Shown here: in pieces, positions 43,689 to 52,714 of the stretch
How the letters are laid out: each line of letters begins with the position of its first letter
Numbering within the stretch: the first letter of the stretch is position 1
Source of the DNA: Phytopseudomonas argentinensis
Lineage (GTDB): Bacteria > Pseudomonadota > Gammaproteobacteria > Pseudomonadales > Pseudomonadaceae
Assembly: GCF_900113905.1 (NCBI RefSeq)
Contig: NZ_FORC01000003.1
Span: forward strand, 124,001-188,000
Direction: 5' to 3'
Length of the DNA: 64,000 nt
Made by a program: the position numbers and the translations under genes
The notes under the pieces: generated by a model
Databases searched by the model: none
What the model was told of the DNA's origin: nothing
What the model saw: the letters and a program-made list of their open reading frames with translations, nothing else

Positions 43689-44546
43689 TCAGCTCCTGCG
43701 CAGCACCGCCGCATAGCCCTCACGAAAACTGGGGTACTGCGGCGACCAGCCCAACGCCCGGGCGCGGGCGTTGCTGCAGCGCTTGCTACCCGAACGGCGC
43801 ACCGCCGAATCCTCCGCCCAGTGCTCGACCCCGAGCTGCTGGCGCAACCAGCCAACCACCTCATGCAGCGGCGCCGGCTCGTCGTCCACGCCGATATAGC
43901 AGTCGTCCAGCGCCCTGCCTGCCTGATCGGCCTGCAGCAGAAAGGCCAGTAACCCGGCGGCGTCATCGACATGAATCCGATTGCCATATAGCGGCGGTTC
44001 GACCGCTACGCGATAGCCCATGCGCACCTGCTTGAGCAGCCACTCACGACCCGGCCCGTAGATCCCGGTCAGGCGCACCACCGTAGCAGGCACGTCACCG
44101 CCCAGGGCCAGTTGCTCTGCCTCGCGCATGATCCGCCCCGAATAGCTCTGGGCCTCCGCTGGCGAAGCCTCATCGACCCAGCCGCCATCGACCTGGGCAT
44201 ATACGCCACTGCTGGACACGAACAGCAGCCGCTTGGGGCGCTGCCCGCGAGCCTGCAGCCAGCTCAGCACATGCCGCAGCCCGTCGACATAGGCGCGTCG
44301 GTAACCCGGTTCGTCATGCTCGGTGGCAGCGGCGCTGTACACCAGGTAATCCAGCTCGCCCTGGGGCCACTGGTCGGGGCAATCCGCCTGATGCAGGTCG
44401 CCGGCCACCGGCAGGATGCCCTCGGGCAGTTCCGACACGCTGCGGCGCATGCCGTAGACCTGCCAGCCCGCATCGCGCAGACGTACGGCCAGTCGGCCTC
44501 CCACATCACCGCAGCCAGCGATCAGCGCACTCACAGCTTTACTCAT
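43689..44546 (-). CDS. NAD(P)-dependent epimerase/dehydratase-like protein
   Basis: 285 residues with an extended SDR Rossmann fold. The N-terminal nucleotide motif is GCGDVGGRLA, and the segments LDYLVYSAAATEHDEP and FVSSSGVYAQ replace the usual catalytic YxxxK region, with LTGIYGPGR further on. It resembles the YeeZ-type subgroup of nucleoside-diphosphate-sugar epimerase-like proteins; the substrate is unknown. I chose the ATG at 44546 (MSKAVSALIAG) over one at 44573. It is divergent from the exbB operon. Confidence 0.85.
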   Translation of the reverse strand: MSKAVSALIAGCGDVGGRLAVRLRDAGWQVYGMRRSVSELPEGILPVAGDLHQADCPDQWPQGELDYLVYSAAATEHDEPGYRRAYVDGLRHVLSWLQARGQRPKRLLFVSSSGVYAQVDGGWVDEASPAEAQSYSGRIMREAEQLALGGDVPATVVRLTGIYGPGREWLLKQVRMGYRVAVEPPLYGNRIHVDDAAGLLAFLLQADQAGRALDDCYIGVDDEPAPLHEVVGWLRQQLGVEHWAEDSAVRRSGSKRCSNARARALGWSPQYPSFREGYAAVLRRS

Positions 44547-44623
44547 CCGATCCTCTCTCAGCCTGGCAAGCACTCAAAAAGCGCCTTGCAAAAGTAATAA
44601 AGTTACACTAACGCTTTCATGAA

Positions 44624-44644
44624 CAAGAATTACTTGCAATAATG
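44624..44644. promoter_or_regulatory. AT-rich Fur-box-like sequence upstream of exbB
   Basis: An AT-rich patch (CAAGAATTACTTGCAATAATG) in the 166-base gap before exbB loosely resembles the hexamer repeats of a Fur operator. The match is imperfect. ExbB-ExbD-TonB operons are commonly iron-regulated, which is why I note it. Confidence 0.3.
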
Positions 44645-44712
44645 CTTAGCCTTTTTTTCCGCGCGCCAACATGGCCGCGCAGGTCACGCCCTCACATTTA
44701 GGTCCGGCAAGC

Positions 44713-45846
44713 ATGAACTCTATAGCCCATAGCGCCAAGCCAACTCACGTCGCCGTTCGGCCGCAACGCCTCGGCGCCTTCCTCGCCCTGCTGCTCAGCC
44801 TGACGCTGGCTCCGGCGGCGGGCTTTGCTGATCAGTCGGCGCCGGCACAGCCGGCGTCCAACGCCCAACCCGCTGCTGGCACCAGCGCGCAGCAGCCCGC
44901 CGCGCAGGCAGATGCAGCACCGGCCGTACCAGCAGTCGACCCGCGCCTCATGGAAGAAATGCAGGCCAGAATCGACGCGCTTGGTCCTGACGCTACCCCT
45001 GAGCAGGTGAACCAGACTCGCGACCAGTTTCTTCTGGAAAAGGGTGCGTCTCAGGAAACCATCGACAAGCTTCGCGAATTCAGCAATTCCCTTGAGCGCC
45101 TCGCTGCTGACAATGACCCCGCCGCCGAAGCAGAAGCTGTCTTCCATGACCTGTCGCCCTGGGGCATGTATCAGGGCGCCGACGTGGTGGTCAAAAGCGT
45201 GATGATCGGCCTGGTACTGGCATCGATCCTGACCTGGACCATCTGGATCGCCAAGACCATCGAGCTGGTTACCGCGCGCCGCCGCCTGCGCCGTGAGATC
45301 GTCGAGCTCAAAGGCGCCCGCAATCTGGCCCAGGCCAGCGACCAGGCCCGTGCCAAGCACAGCTTCAGCGAAATTCTCATCGAGGACGCCCGCGAAGAAC
45401 TGAAGCTCTCGGCCAGCAGCCGTGAGAAGGAAGGCATCAAGGAGCGCGTCAGCTTCCGCCTCGAGCGCCTGGTCGGCGCTTGCGGTCGTGACATGAGCAA
45501 GGGCACCGGCGTGCTGGCCACCATCGGCTCCACCGCGCCCTTCGTCGGTCTGTTCGGTACCGTGTGGGGCATCATGAACAGCTTCATCGGCATCGCCAAA
45601 ACCCAGACCACCAACCTTGCAGTGGTCGCCCCCGGCATCGCCGAAGCCCTGCTGGCCACCGCCCTGGGCCTGGTCGCGGCGATTCCAGCGGTGATCATCT
45701 ACAACGCCTTCTCGCGCTCGATCAGTGCCTACAAGGCCCAGGTCGCCGATGCCTCGGCCCAGGTGCTGCTGCTGGTCAGCCGCGACCTGGACATGCAGCC
45801 GGGTCCTGATCGTGCCCAGGCGCCTCACGTGGTCAAGGTGGGTTAA
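44713..45846 (+). CDS. exbB: TonB-system proton channel subunit ExbB
   Basis: 377 residues. It has an N-terminal signal-like helix (about 20-40) and an Ala/Pro/Gln-rich periplasmic region of about 100 residues, as in long-form ExbB proteins. The MotA/TolQ/ExbB core has three helices (about 158-180, 275-300, 315-340) and the conserved GLFGTVWGIMNSF and APGIAEALLATALGLVAAIPAV (in part). It uses the proton gradient to energise TonB. I chose the ATG at 44713. The operon continues with exbD (four bases later) and tonB. Confidence 0.95.
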   Translation: MNSIAHSAKPTHVAVRPQRLGAFLALLLSLTLAPAAGFADQSAPAQPASNAQPAAGTSAQQPAAQADAAPAVPAVDPRLMEEMQARIDALGPDATPEQVNQTRDQFLLEKGASQETIDKLREFSNSLERLAADNDPAAEAEAVFHDLSPWGMYQGADVVVKSVMIGLVLASILTWTIWIAKTIELVTARRRLRREIVELKGARNLAQASDQARAKHSFSEILIEDAREELKLSASSREKEGIKERVSFRLERLVGACGRDMSKGTGVLATIGSTAPFVGLFGTVWGIMNSFIGIAKTQTTNLAVVAPGIAEALLATALGLVAAIPAVIIYNAFSRSISAYKAQVADASAQVLLLVSRDLDMQPGPDRAQAPHVVKVG

Positions 45847-45850
45847 GGCC

Positions 45851-46279
45851 ATGGGGCTTCATCTCAACGAAAACGGCGGCGACGATCTCCAGGAAAACCA
45901 CGAGATCAACGTCACGCCCTTCATCGACGTGATGCTGGTGCTGCTGATCATCTTCATGGTCGCCGCGCCACTGGCCACCGTCGACGTGAAGATCGACCTG
46001 CCCGCTTCCAGCGCCAAGCCGGCGCCGCGGCCGGACAAGCCGATCTACCTGAGCATCAAGGAAGACAACAAGCTGTTCCTCGACAACGACGAGGTGCAGC
46101 CGGCCATGCTCGGCGCAGCGCTGGACAAGCTGACCAACAACGACAAGGAAAAGACCATCTTCGTGCGCGGTGACAAGGGCGTCGAATATGGCGACCTGAT
46201 GGAAGTCATGGACACCCTGCGCGGCACCGGTTACCTGAAGATCGGCCTGGTGGGCCTGGAGACGGTCGGCGCGCAATGA
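45851..46279 (+). CDS. exbD: TonB-system proton channel subunit ExbD
   Basis: 142 residues. A single N-terminal transmembrane helix (about 21-43) with the proton-carrying Asp in NVTPFIDVMLVLLIIFMV (in part), followed by a periplasmic domain. It starts four bases after the exbB stop and overlaps tonB by four bases (ATGA), indicating one translation unit. Confidence 0.96.
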   Translation: MGLHLNENGGDDLQENHEINVTPFIDVMLVLLIIFMVAAPLATVDVKIDLPASSAKPAPRPDKPIYLSIKEDNKLFLDNDEVQPAMLGAALDKLTNNDKEKTIFVRGDKGVEYGDLMEVMDTLRGTGYLKIGLVGLETVGAQ

Positions 46280-47019
46280 AGAAATCCAGCCGCACGTTCT
46301 CCTGGGTCGCCAGCCTGGTCATTGTGGTGGGGCTGCACGTCGGCCTGTTCCTCTGGGCAATGTACTGGCAGCCCCAGGCGACGCCCATCGAACTGCCGCC
46401 ACCGGCGGCGATGATCGTCGAACTGGAGCCACTGCCGCCAGCCGCGCCCAAGCCTGCGCCACCACCACCGCCGGAAGTGGTGCCGGAGGAGCCCGAGCCG
46501 CAGCCGAAGATCGCCGAGGCGCCGAAGCCGACGCTGGCGGTCACGCCGCCCAAGCCGAAGCCCAAACCCAAGCCGCCGAAGCCCAAGCAGCCCGAGCCAA
46601 AGCCACCGGAGCCCCAGGAGCAGCCACCGCAAGAGGCGCCGCCGGCACCACCAGCGCCAGCCGAAGCCAAGCCGGCAGCACCGCAGCAGGCACCGGTCAG
46701 CGCGCCAAGCAAGGCCGAGAAAACCTGGCAGAGCGAATTGCTGGCCCACCTGGCCAAGTACAAGCGCTACCCGGAGGATGCCCGCCGCCGTGGGCTGGAA
46801 GGCGTGAACCGCCTGCGCTTCGTGGTCGATGCAGACGGCAAGGTGCTGTCCTACACGCTGGTAGGCAAGTCCAGCAGCGCGTCCCTGGATCGGGCGACAT
46901 TGCAGATGATCCGTCGTGCGCAGCCGTTGCCCAAACCGCCAGCGGAAGTGTTGAACAACGGCAGCATCGAGATCGTCGCGCCCTTCATCTACTCCCTGGA
47001 TCGCGGGCGCGGTCGTTGA
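46276..47019 (+). CDS. tonB: Energy transducer TonB
   Basis: 247 residues. An N-terminal membrane anchor (about 11-32) with the conserved His in VVGLHVGLFLW, then a long Pro/Glu/Lys-rich spacer (about 45-145), and a C-terminal TonB domain (LAKYKRYPEDARRRGLEGVNRLRF in part). It transduces energy to outer-membrane siderophore and vitamin receptors. It is the second TonB in the window and the one with its own ExbBD. Confidence 0.95.
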   Translation: MKKSSRTFSWVASLVIVVGLHVGLFLWAMYWQPQATPIELPPPAAMIVELEPLPPAAPKPAPPPPPEVVPEEPEPQPKIAEAPKPTLAVTPPKPKPKPKPPKPKQPEPKPPEPQEQPPQEAPPAPPAPAEAKPAAPQQAPVSAPSKAEKTWQSELLAHLAKYKRYPEDARRRGLEGVNRLRFVVDADGKVLSYTLVGKSSSASLDRATLQMIRRAQPLPKPPAEVLNNGSIEIVAPFIYSLDRGRGR

Positions 47020-47171
47020 CCGCCCGCTGAGGCTGCCCCGCTCGACACTCGGGGCAGCTGTCAGCCTGCGCTCGCGCGCCGCCGTGCGCCGACACACATT
47101 AGGTCATGGCGAACGGTTGGTTCCATTGAAGACAGCGGCTATGCTTGGCGGCATCTCAATGGATTAAGACT

Positions 47172-48095
47172 ATGACTCTCACCGAACTGCGCTATATCGT
47201 GACGCTCGCCCAGGAACAGCACTTTGGCCGGGCCGCCGAACGCTGCCACGTCAGCCAGCCCACGCTGTCGGTTGGCGTGAAAAAGCTCGAAGACGAGCTC
47301 GGCGTGCTGATCTTCGAGCGCAGCAAGAGCGCGGTGCGGCTGACACCGGTCGGCGAAGGCATCGTCACCCAGGCGCAGAAGGTCCTGGAACAGGCCCAGG
47401 GCATTCGCGAACTGGCCCAGGCAGGCAAGAACCAGCTAGCGGCACCCTTGAAGATCGGCGCCATCTATACCGTCGGCCCCTACCTGTTCCCCCATCTGAT
47501 CCCGCAGCTGCACCGCGTGGCCACCCAGATGCCGCTGTACATCGAGGAAAACTTCACCCACGTGCTGCGCGACAAGCTGCGCACCGGCGAGCTGGACGCG
47601 ATCATCGTCGCCCTGCCGTTCCAGGAAGCGGACGTGCTGACCCTGCCGCTGTATGACGAGCCCTTCTATGCCCTGCTGCCGGCGGATCATCCGTGGACGG
47701 CCATGCAGACCATCGACACCAAGCTGCTCAACGACAAGAGCCTGCTGCTGCTCGGTGAGGGCCACTGCTTTCGCGATCAGGTGCTGGAAGCCTGCCCGAC
47801 GCTGCGCAAGGGCGAGGAACACGCCAAGCACACCACGGTGGAATCCAGCTCCCTGGAGACCATTCGCCATATGGTCGCCTCGGGCCTGGGCGTGTCGATC
47901 CTGCCGTTCTCGGCCGTCGACAGCCACCACTATGCGCCCGGGGTGATCGAAGTGCGCCCGCTCAGCCCGCCGGCACCGTTCCGCACCGTGGCCATCGCCT
48001 GGCGCGCCAGCTTCCCGCGCCCCAAGGCCATCGAAGTGCTGGCCGACTCCATTCGCCTGTGCTCGGTCGCCAAGCCACAGCCACGTAACGCCTGA
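47172..48095 (+). CDS. oxyR: Hydrogen peroxide-sensing regulator OxyR
   Basis: 307 residues, LysR family. N-terminal winged helix (MTLTELRYIVTLAQEQHFGRAAERCHVSQPTLS, quoted in parts) and an effector domain with the redox pair Cys199 (GEGHCFRDQ) and Cys208 (LEACPT), in exactly the E. coli positions. Oxidation forms a disulfide and activates katB, ahp and similar genes. The ATG at 47172 fits the family; upstream extension is not needed. It precedes recG by eight bases, the conserved oxyR-recG pair. Confidence 0.97.
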   Translation: MTLTELRYIVTLAQEQHFGRAAERCHVSQPTLSVGVKKLEDELGVLIFERSKSAVRLTPVGEGIVTQAQKVLEQAQGIRELAQAGKNQLAAPLKIGAIYTVGPYLFPHLIPQLHRVATQMPLYIEENFTHVLRDKLRTGELDAIIVALPFQEADVLTLPLYDEPFYALLPADHPWTAMQTIDTKLLNDKSLLLLGEGHCFRDQVLEACPTLRKGEEHAKHTTVESSSLETIRHMVASGLGVSILPFSAVDSHHYAPGVIEVRPLSPPAPFRTVAIAWRASFPRPKAIEVLADSIRLCSVAKPQPRNA

Positions 48096-48103
48096 GGACC
48101 GCG

Positions 48104-50179
48104 ATGAGCGAGCTGTCGACGGTCTCCGTCACCGACCTCAAGGGCGTCGGCGCGGCCCTGGCGGAAAAGCTCGCCAAGGTCGGCCTGGAAACCCTGCAGG
48201 ACATCCTCTTCCACCTGCCGCTGCGCTACCAGGACCGCACCCGCATCGTGCCCATCGGCGCCCTGCGCCCCGGGCAGGACGCGGTGGTGGAAGGCACCGT
48301 GTCCGGCGCCGATGTAGTGATGGGCAAGCGCCGCAGCCTGCTAGTGCGCCTGAATGACGGCAGCGGCACGCTGAGCCTGCGCTTCTACCATTTCAGCAAT
48401 GCCCAGAAGGAAGGCCTCAAGCGTGGTACCCAGGTGCGCTGCTACGGCGAGATCCGCCCCGGCTCGTCGGGCCTGGAAATCTATCATCCCGAATACCGCG
48501 CGCTGACCGGCGACGAACCGCCGGCGGTGGAACAGACGCTCACACCGATCTACCCGACCACCGAAGGGCTGACCCAGCAGCGCCTGCGCCAACTCAGCGA
48601 GCAGGCCCTGGCCCGCCTTGGCCCACACAGCCTGCCCGACTGGCTGCCTCGCGAGTTGGCCAGGGAATACGAACTGGCGCCGCTGGACCAGGCGATTCGC
48701 TACCTGCATCGCCCGCCACCGGACGCCGACCTGGAAGAGCTCGCCGAGGGGCGCCACTGGGCCCAGCACCGGCTGGCCTTCGAGGAGCTGCTGACCCACC
48801 AGCTGTCGATGCAACGCCTGCGCGAAAGCGCCCGCGCGCAGCAGGCGCCTGCGCTGCCGGCCGCGCAGAAGCTGCCCAGGCAGTTTCTCGACAACCTCGG
48901 TTTCACACCCACCGGCGCCCAGCAACGGGTCGGCGCGGAGATCGCCTATGACCTGAGCCAGCACGAACCGATGTTGCGTCTGGTACAGGGCGATGTCGGT
49001 GCCGGCAAGACGGTGGTGGCCGCCTTTGCGGCGCTGCAGGCCATCGAGGCCGGCTACCAGGTGGCGCTGATGGCGCCCACCGAGATTCTCGCCGAGCAGC
49101 ACTTCATCAACTTCACCCGCTGGCTCCAGCCCCTGGGGCTGGAAACCGCCTGGCTGGCCGGCAAGCTCAAGGGCAAGGCACGCGCCGCGGCGCTCGAGCA
49201 GATCGCCGCCGGCGCGCCCATGGTGGTCGGCACCCATGCGCTGTTCCAGGACGAAGTGCGCTTTCGCAACCTGGCCCTGGCGATCATCGACGAACAGCAC
49301 CGTTTCGGCGTGCAACAGCGCCTGGCGCTGCGCCAGAAGGGCGTAGGCGGCCGGCTCAGCCCGCACCAGCTGATCATGACCGCTACGCCTATCCCGCGCA
49401 CCCTGGCGATGAGCGCCTACGCCGACCTGGATACCTCGATCCTCGACGAGCTGCCGCCCGGGCGCACCCCGGTGAACACAGTGCTGGTCGCCGACAGCCG
49501 CCGCTTCGAGGTGGTCGAGCGGGTACGTTCGGCCTGTAACGAAGGTCGCCAGGCCTACTGGGTATGCACCCTGATCGAGGAATCCGAGGAGCTGACCTGC
49601 CAGGCGGCGCAGACCACTTACGAGGATTTGTCGGCCGCGCTGGTCGGCCAGCGGGTCGGGCTGATCCACGGGCGCATGAAGCCGGCCGAGAAGGCCGCGG
49701 TGATGGATCAGTTCAAGCAGGGGCAGCTGCAGCTGCTGGTGGCCACCACGGTGATCGAGGTGGGCGTCGACGTGCCCAACGCCAGCCTGATGATTATCGA
49801 AAACCCCGAACGCCTCGGCCTGGCACAGTTGCACCAGCTGCGCGGCCGGGTGGGCCGTGGCAGCGCAGCCAGCCATTGCGTGCTGCTCTACCACCCGCCG
49901 CTGTCGCAGATCGGCCGCGAGCGGCTGGGCATCATGCGCGAAACCTGTGACGGCTTCATCATCGCGGAAAAGGATCTGGAGCTGCGCGGCCCCGGCGAAA
50001 TGCTCGGCACTCGACAAACCGGCCTGTTGCAGTTCAAGGTAGCCGATCTGATGCGTGACGCCGACCTGCTGCCGGCGGTCCGCGATGCCGCCCAGGCCCT
50101 GCAGGAACAATGGCCGCAGCATGTCAGCCCGCTGCTGGAGCGTTGGCTGCGCCACGGGCAACAATATGGGCAAGTGTGA
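48104..50179 (+). CDS. recG: ATP-dependent DNA helicase RecG
   Basis: 691 residues. N-terminal wedge (OB-fold) domain, then helicase motifs: Walker A GDVGAGKTVVA (about 296-306), DEQHRFG (about 396-402), TATPIPRTLAMSAY (motif III), and GRVGRGSAASHC (motif VI) with the TRG region. It remodels stalled replication forks and Holliday junctions. It starts eight bases after oxyR and is probably co-transcribed. Confidence 0.97.
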   Translation: MSELSTVSVTDLKGVGAALAEKLAKVGLETLQDILFHLPLRYQDRTRIVPIGALRPGQDAVVEGTVSGADVVMGKRRSLLVRLNDGSGTLSLRFYHFSNAQKEGLKRGTQVRCYGEIRPGSSGLEIYHPEYRALTGDEPPAVEQTLTPIYPTTEGLTQQRLRQLSEQALARLGPHSLPDWLPRELAREYELAPLDQAIRYLHRPPPDADLEELAEGRHWAQHRLAFEELLTHQLSMQRLRESARAQQAPALPAAQKLPRQFLDNLGFTPTGAQQRVGAEIAYDLSQHEPMLRLVQGDVGAGKTVVAAFAALQAIEAGYQVALMAPTEILAEQHFINFTRWLQPLGLETAWLAGKLKGKARAAALEQIAAGAPMVVGTHALFQDEVRFRNLALAIIDEQHRFGVQQRLALRQKGVGGRLSPHQLIMTATPIPRTLAMSAYADLDTSILDELPPGRTPVNTVLVADSRRFEVVERVRSACNEGRQAYWVCTLIEESEELTCQAAQTTYEDLSAALVGQRVGLIHGRMKPAEKAAVMDQFKQGQLQLLVATTVIEVGVDVPNASLMIIENPERLGLAQLHQLRGRVGRGSAASHCVLLYHPPLSQIGRERLGIMRETCDGFIIAEKDLELRGPGEMLGTRQTGLLQFKVADLMRDADLLPAVRDAAQALQEQWPQHVSPLLERWLRHGQQYGQV

Positions 50180-50274
50180 GCGAGACACGGGACGATGGTC
50201 GACTCAAGCGGTTACCTCGTCAGCTTGCTGGTTATACTTGGGACGTTGCGTTCCCTTTGAAGACGGAATACGTC

Positions 50275-51678
50275 ATGACTGAAGTAGCCATCGCCGACAC
50301 CTCCCCCCAACCGCCTCAGGTGATTCGTCAGCTGCTGGACAAACTCGGTGTGACTTATCAGGTACGCCACGAGCTGTCCGGCACGCCGGCTGCCCAGCGT
50401 GTGCAGACCGTGTTGCTCGAGGACGCCGTGGGCGCGCTGCTGGTGCTGTTTCCGCAAAACCAGCTGCTCGACCTCAATCGCCTGGCCGAGCTGACCGGCC
50501 GCAAGCTCACCGCGGTCAAGCCCGAACGCCTGACGCGCATGTTGAGCAAGCATGATCTGGCCGTGCTGCCGGGCATTCCCGCGCTGACCAGCTCACCCTG
50601 CCTGTACGACGAACGTCTGCTCGAGGTGCCGAGCCTGTACATCCAGTCCGGGCAGCCGGGCGTGCTGCTGGAAATCGCCACCGAGAACTTCAAGGGCTTG
50701 CTGGGCAAGGCCAGCGCCGCACGCTTCGGCGAGCCGGCAAGCAAGGTGCGCCCCAACTTCACCCGCCCAGAGGATGATCGCCAGGAAATCAGCCAGGCGG
50801 TGCAGGCATTCACGGCCAGGCGCATCCAGCAGCGCCTGGAAGAAACCATCGAGATTCCGCCACTGGCCGAGACGGCGCAGAAGATCATCAAGCTGCGGGT
50901 CGACCCCAATGCCACGGTCGACGACATCACCGGTGTGGTGGAAACCGACCCGGCACTGGCCGCCCAGGTGGTCAGTTGGGCGGCCTCGCCCTACTACGCG
51001 GCGCCCGGCAAGATCCGCTCGGTGGAAGACGCCATCGTACGCGTGCTCGGCTTCGACCTGGTGGTCAACCTGGCCCTGGGGCTGGCCCTCGGCAAGACCC
51101 TCAGCCTGCCCAAGGATCAGCCCCAGCAGGCCACGCCCTATTGGCAACAGGCGATCTACACCGCCGCGGTCATCGAGGGTCTGACCCGCGCCATGCCGCG
51201 GGCGCAGCGCCCGGAAGCGGGGCTGACCTATCTGGCCGGGTTGCTGCACAACTTCGGCAACCTGGTGCTGGCCCACGTGTTCCCACCGCACTTCTCGTTG
51301 ATCTGCCGGCATCTGGAGGTCAACCCGCACCTGCCGCACAGCTATATCGAGCAGCACCTGCTGGGTATCAGCCGCGAGCAGATCGGTTCCTGGCTGATGC
51401 GCTACTGGGACATGCCTGAAGAGCTGGCGGTTGCCCTGCGCTTCCAGCACGACCCCAGCTACAGCGGCAACCACGCCACCTACCCGAACCTGGTTTACCT
51501 GGCGGTCAGCCTGCTCAACAGCCGGGGAATCGGTATCGGCCCTGCACGCGAGATTCCGCAGAGCCTGCTGGAGAACCTCGGCATCAGCCGGGAAAAGGCC
51601 GAGGAAGCGTTGAACAAGGTGCTCGCCGCCGAAGTCGCGCTGCGCGATCTCGCCACGCAGTATGGCCCGCTGAACTGA
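50275..51678 (+). CDS. HDOD domain protein with N-terminal YbaK/ProX-like domain
   Basis: 467 residues. The N-terminal part (about 10-160) resembles the YbaK/aminoacyl-tRNA editing fold (VTYQVRHELSGTPAAQRVQTVLLED in part; FPQNQLLDLNRLAELTGRKL in part). The C-terminal part (about 200-440) is an HDOD domain (IEIPPLAETAQKIIKLRVDPNATVDDI in part; YLAGLLHNFGNLVLAHVFP). HDOD proteins are signalling outputs related to HD hydrolases but lack most metal ligands. I chose the ATG at 50275. It stands alone after recG and is convergent with the SCP2-type gene. Confidence 0.82.
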   Translation: MTEVAIADTSPQPPQVIRQLLDKLGVTYQVRHELSGTPAAQRVQTVLLEDAVGALLVLFPQNQLLDLNRLAELTGRKLTAVKPERLTRMLSKHDLAVLPGIPALTSSPCLYDERLLEVPSLYIQSGQPGVLLEIATENFKGLLGKASAARFGEPASKVRPNFTRPEDDRQEISQAVQAFTARRIQQRLEETIEIPPLAETAQKIIKLRVDPNATVDDITGVVETDPALAAQVVSWAASPYYAAPGKIRSVEDAIVRVLGFDLVVNLALGLALGKTLSLPKDQPQQATPYWQQAIYTAAVIEGLTRAMPRAQRPEAGLTYLAGLLHNFGNLVLAHVFPPHFSLICRHLEVNPHLPHSYIEQHLLGISREQIGSWLMRYWDMPEELAVALRFQHDPSYSGNHATYPNLVYLAVSLLNSRGIGIGPAREIPQSLLENLGISREKAEEALNKVLAAEVALRDLATQYGPLN

Positions 51679-51718
51679 GCCGACCGCCCTGCCCCGCCGC
51701 GAGTGGGGCGCGATAGCC

Positions 51719-52108
51719 TCAGGCTGCTTTCTTGGCTGACGCGCGCTTGGGTCGCAGGTACTTGGTCAGGCCCTGGAACCAGATCACCAGGGCCGGGTTG
51801 CCCTGAATCTGGATGTCCTTGTTCTGGATGCCCTGCATAAACGCCAGCTGCTTGTTGGCCGCCGTCAACGTGGCATAGCCGTAGGCACCGTCCTTGAAGC
51901 CAATGGCAAAGGCCGGCTCGTTGGCCGCACCACGCTTGCTGGTGATGCGCTGGTTGTTGACGATGAAATGGCGAGCGACCTTGCCGTCCAGGGTGTGCAG
52001 CTGGAATACCAGATCGCGACCTTCGAGCTGTTGGCGGAATGCGGGATTGTCGCGGCTCGCCTTGGCCATCAGACGGCCCAGCATCCACAGAAGAAAACGA
52101 AATTTCAT
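51719..52108 (-). CDS. SCP2 sterol-binding-like domain protein
   Basis: 129 residues. The single SCP2-like domain is recognisable by FQLHTLDGKVARHFIVNNQRI (in part), AFAIGFKDGAYGYATLTA and IQGNPALVIWFQ. Function is unknown; SCP2 folds bind hydrophobic ligands. The Lys/Arg-rich tail (YLRPKRASAKKAA) is basic. I chose the ATG at 52108 over one at 52141. It lies 163 bases downstream of hup, with the palindromic repeat in between. Confidence 0.85.
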   Translation of the reverse strand: MKFRFLLWMLGRLMAKASRDNPAFRQQLEGRDLVFQLHTLDGKVARHFIVNNQRITSKRGAANEPAFAIGFKDGAYGYATLTAANKQLAFMQGIQNKDIQIQGNPALVIWFQGLTKYLRPKRASAKKAA

Positions 52109-52202
52109 GGTATGGCCTGTTCGCGAAAATGAGGAAGCCACCCATTGTAAACGGCCCCTCAGGAGCCTGACAGCAGGCGTGCTGATGCGCGTGAGGGGTA
52201 GA

Positions 52203-52269
52203 GGTCTGCTGAGATTTCAGCGCCGCGGCGCAACGGGTGCGTTGCGCTGAAACCTCAGCAGACCCTGGA
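52203..52269. repeat. Palindromic intergenic repeat, family 2, copy 2
   Basis: A 21-base inverted repeat with one mismatch (left arm 52203-52223, right arm 52244-52264), enclosing a smaller nested hairpin (GCGCAAC/GTTGCGC). Read on the minus strand it begins CAGGGTCTGCTGAGGTTTCA, matching the arm at 17063-17084 with one difference. It follows the hup stop codon and lacks a T-run. Confidence 0.75.
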
Positions 52270-52271
52270 GC

Positions 52272-52544
52272 TCAGTTGATCGAGTCCTTGAGGGCCTTGC
52301 CCGGCTTGAAGGCGACGGTATTGCTGGCCTTGATCTTGACGGGCTGCCCAGTCTGCGGGTTTTTCCCGGTACGAGCGCCACGGTGGCGCTGCACGAAGGT
52401 GCCGAAGCCGACCAGTGTCACACTGTCCTTGCGGTTCAGAGCCCCGGTGATTTCTTCGAGAACGGCATTGAGTACACGATTGGCCTGATCTTTGGTCAGA
52501 TCAGCTTTTTCCGCGATTGCGGCGGCGAGTTCCGGTTTACGCAT
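52272..52544 (-). CDS. hupA: HU family DNA-binding protein
   Basis: 90 residues from the ATG at 52544 (MRKPELAAAIAEKADLTKDQ, the HU N-terminal helices). The HU signature VGFGTFVQRHRGARTGKNPQTG (in part) and the SNTVAFKPGKALKD end are present. It is a nucleoid protein bending DNA non-specifically. Among Pseudomonas HU paralogues I cannot tell which one this is by sequence alone; the position (next to the rubredoxin reductase gene) matches the HupA gene of P. aeruginosa. Confidence 0.93.
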   Translation of the reverse strand: MRKPELAAAIAEKADLTKDQANRVLNAVLEEITGALNRKDSVTLVGFGTFVQRHRGARTGKNPQTGQPVKIKASNTVAFKPGKALKDSIN

Positions 52545-52714
52545 GATTGCCTCATTTACGGTTTGTTGTTGTTGTGTTCCGCGCCTTGGCGCCAATGCGC
52601 GCCGACAGCTCTACGCTGCGGCCAGGCCCTGGGGAGAATGGCATGCTCCGGGGGCCTTCGCCAGCCCTGCACCTGGCTAAATCCGGCATTTTTGTCGAGC
52701 AGGCGACAGATCGC

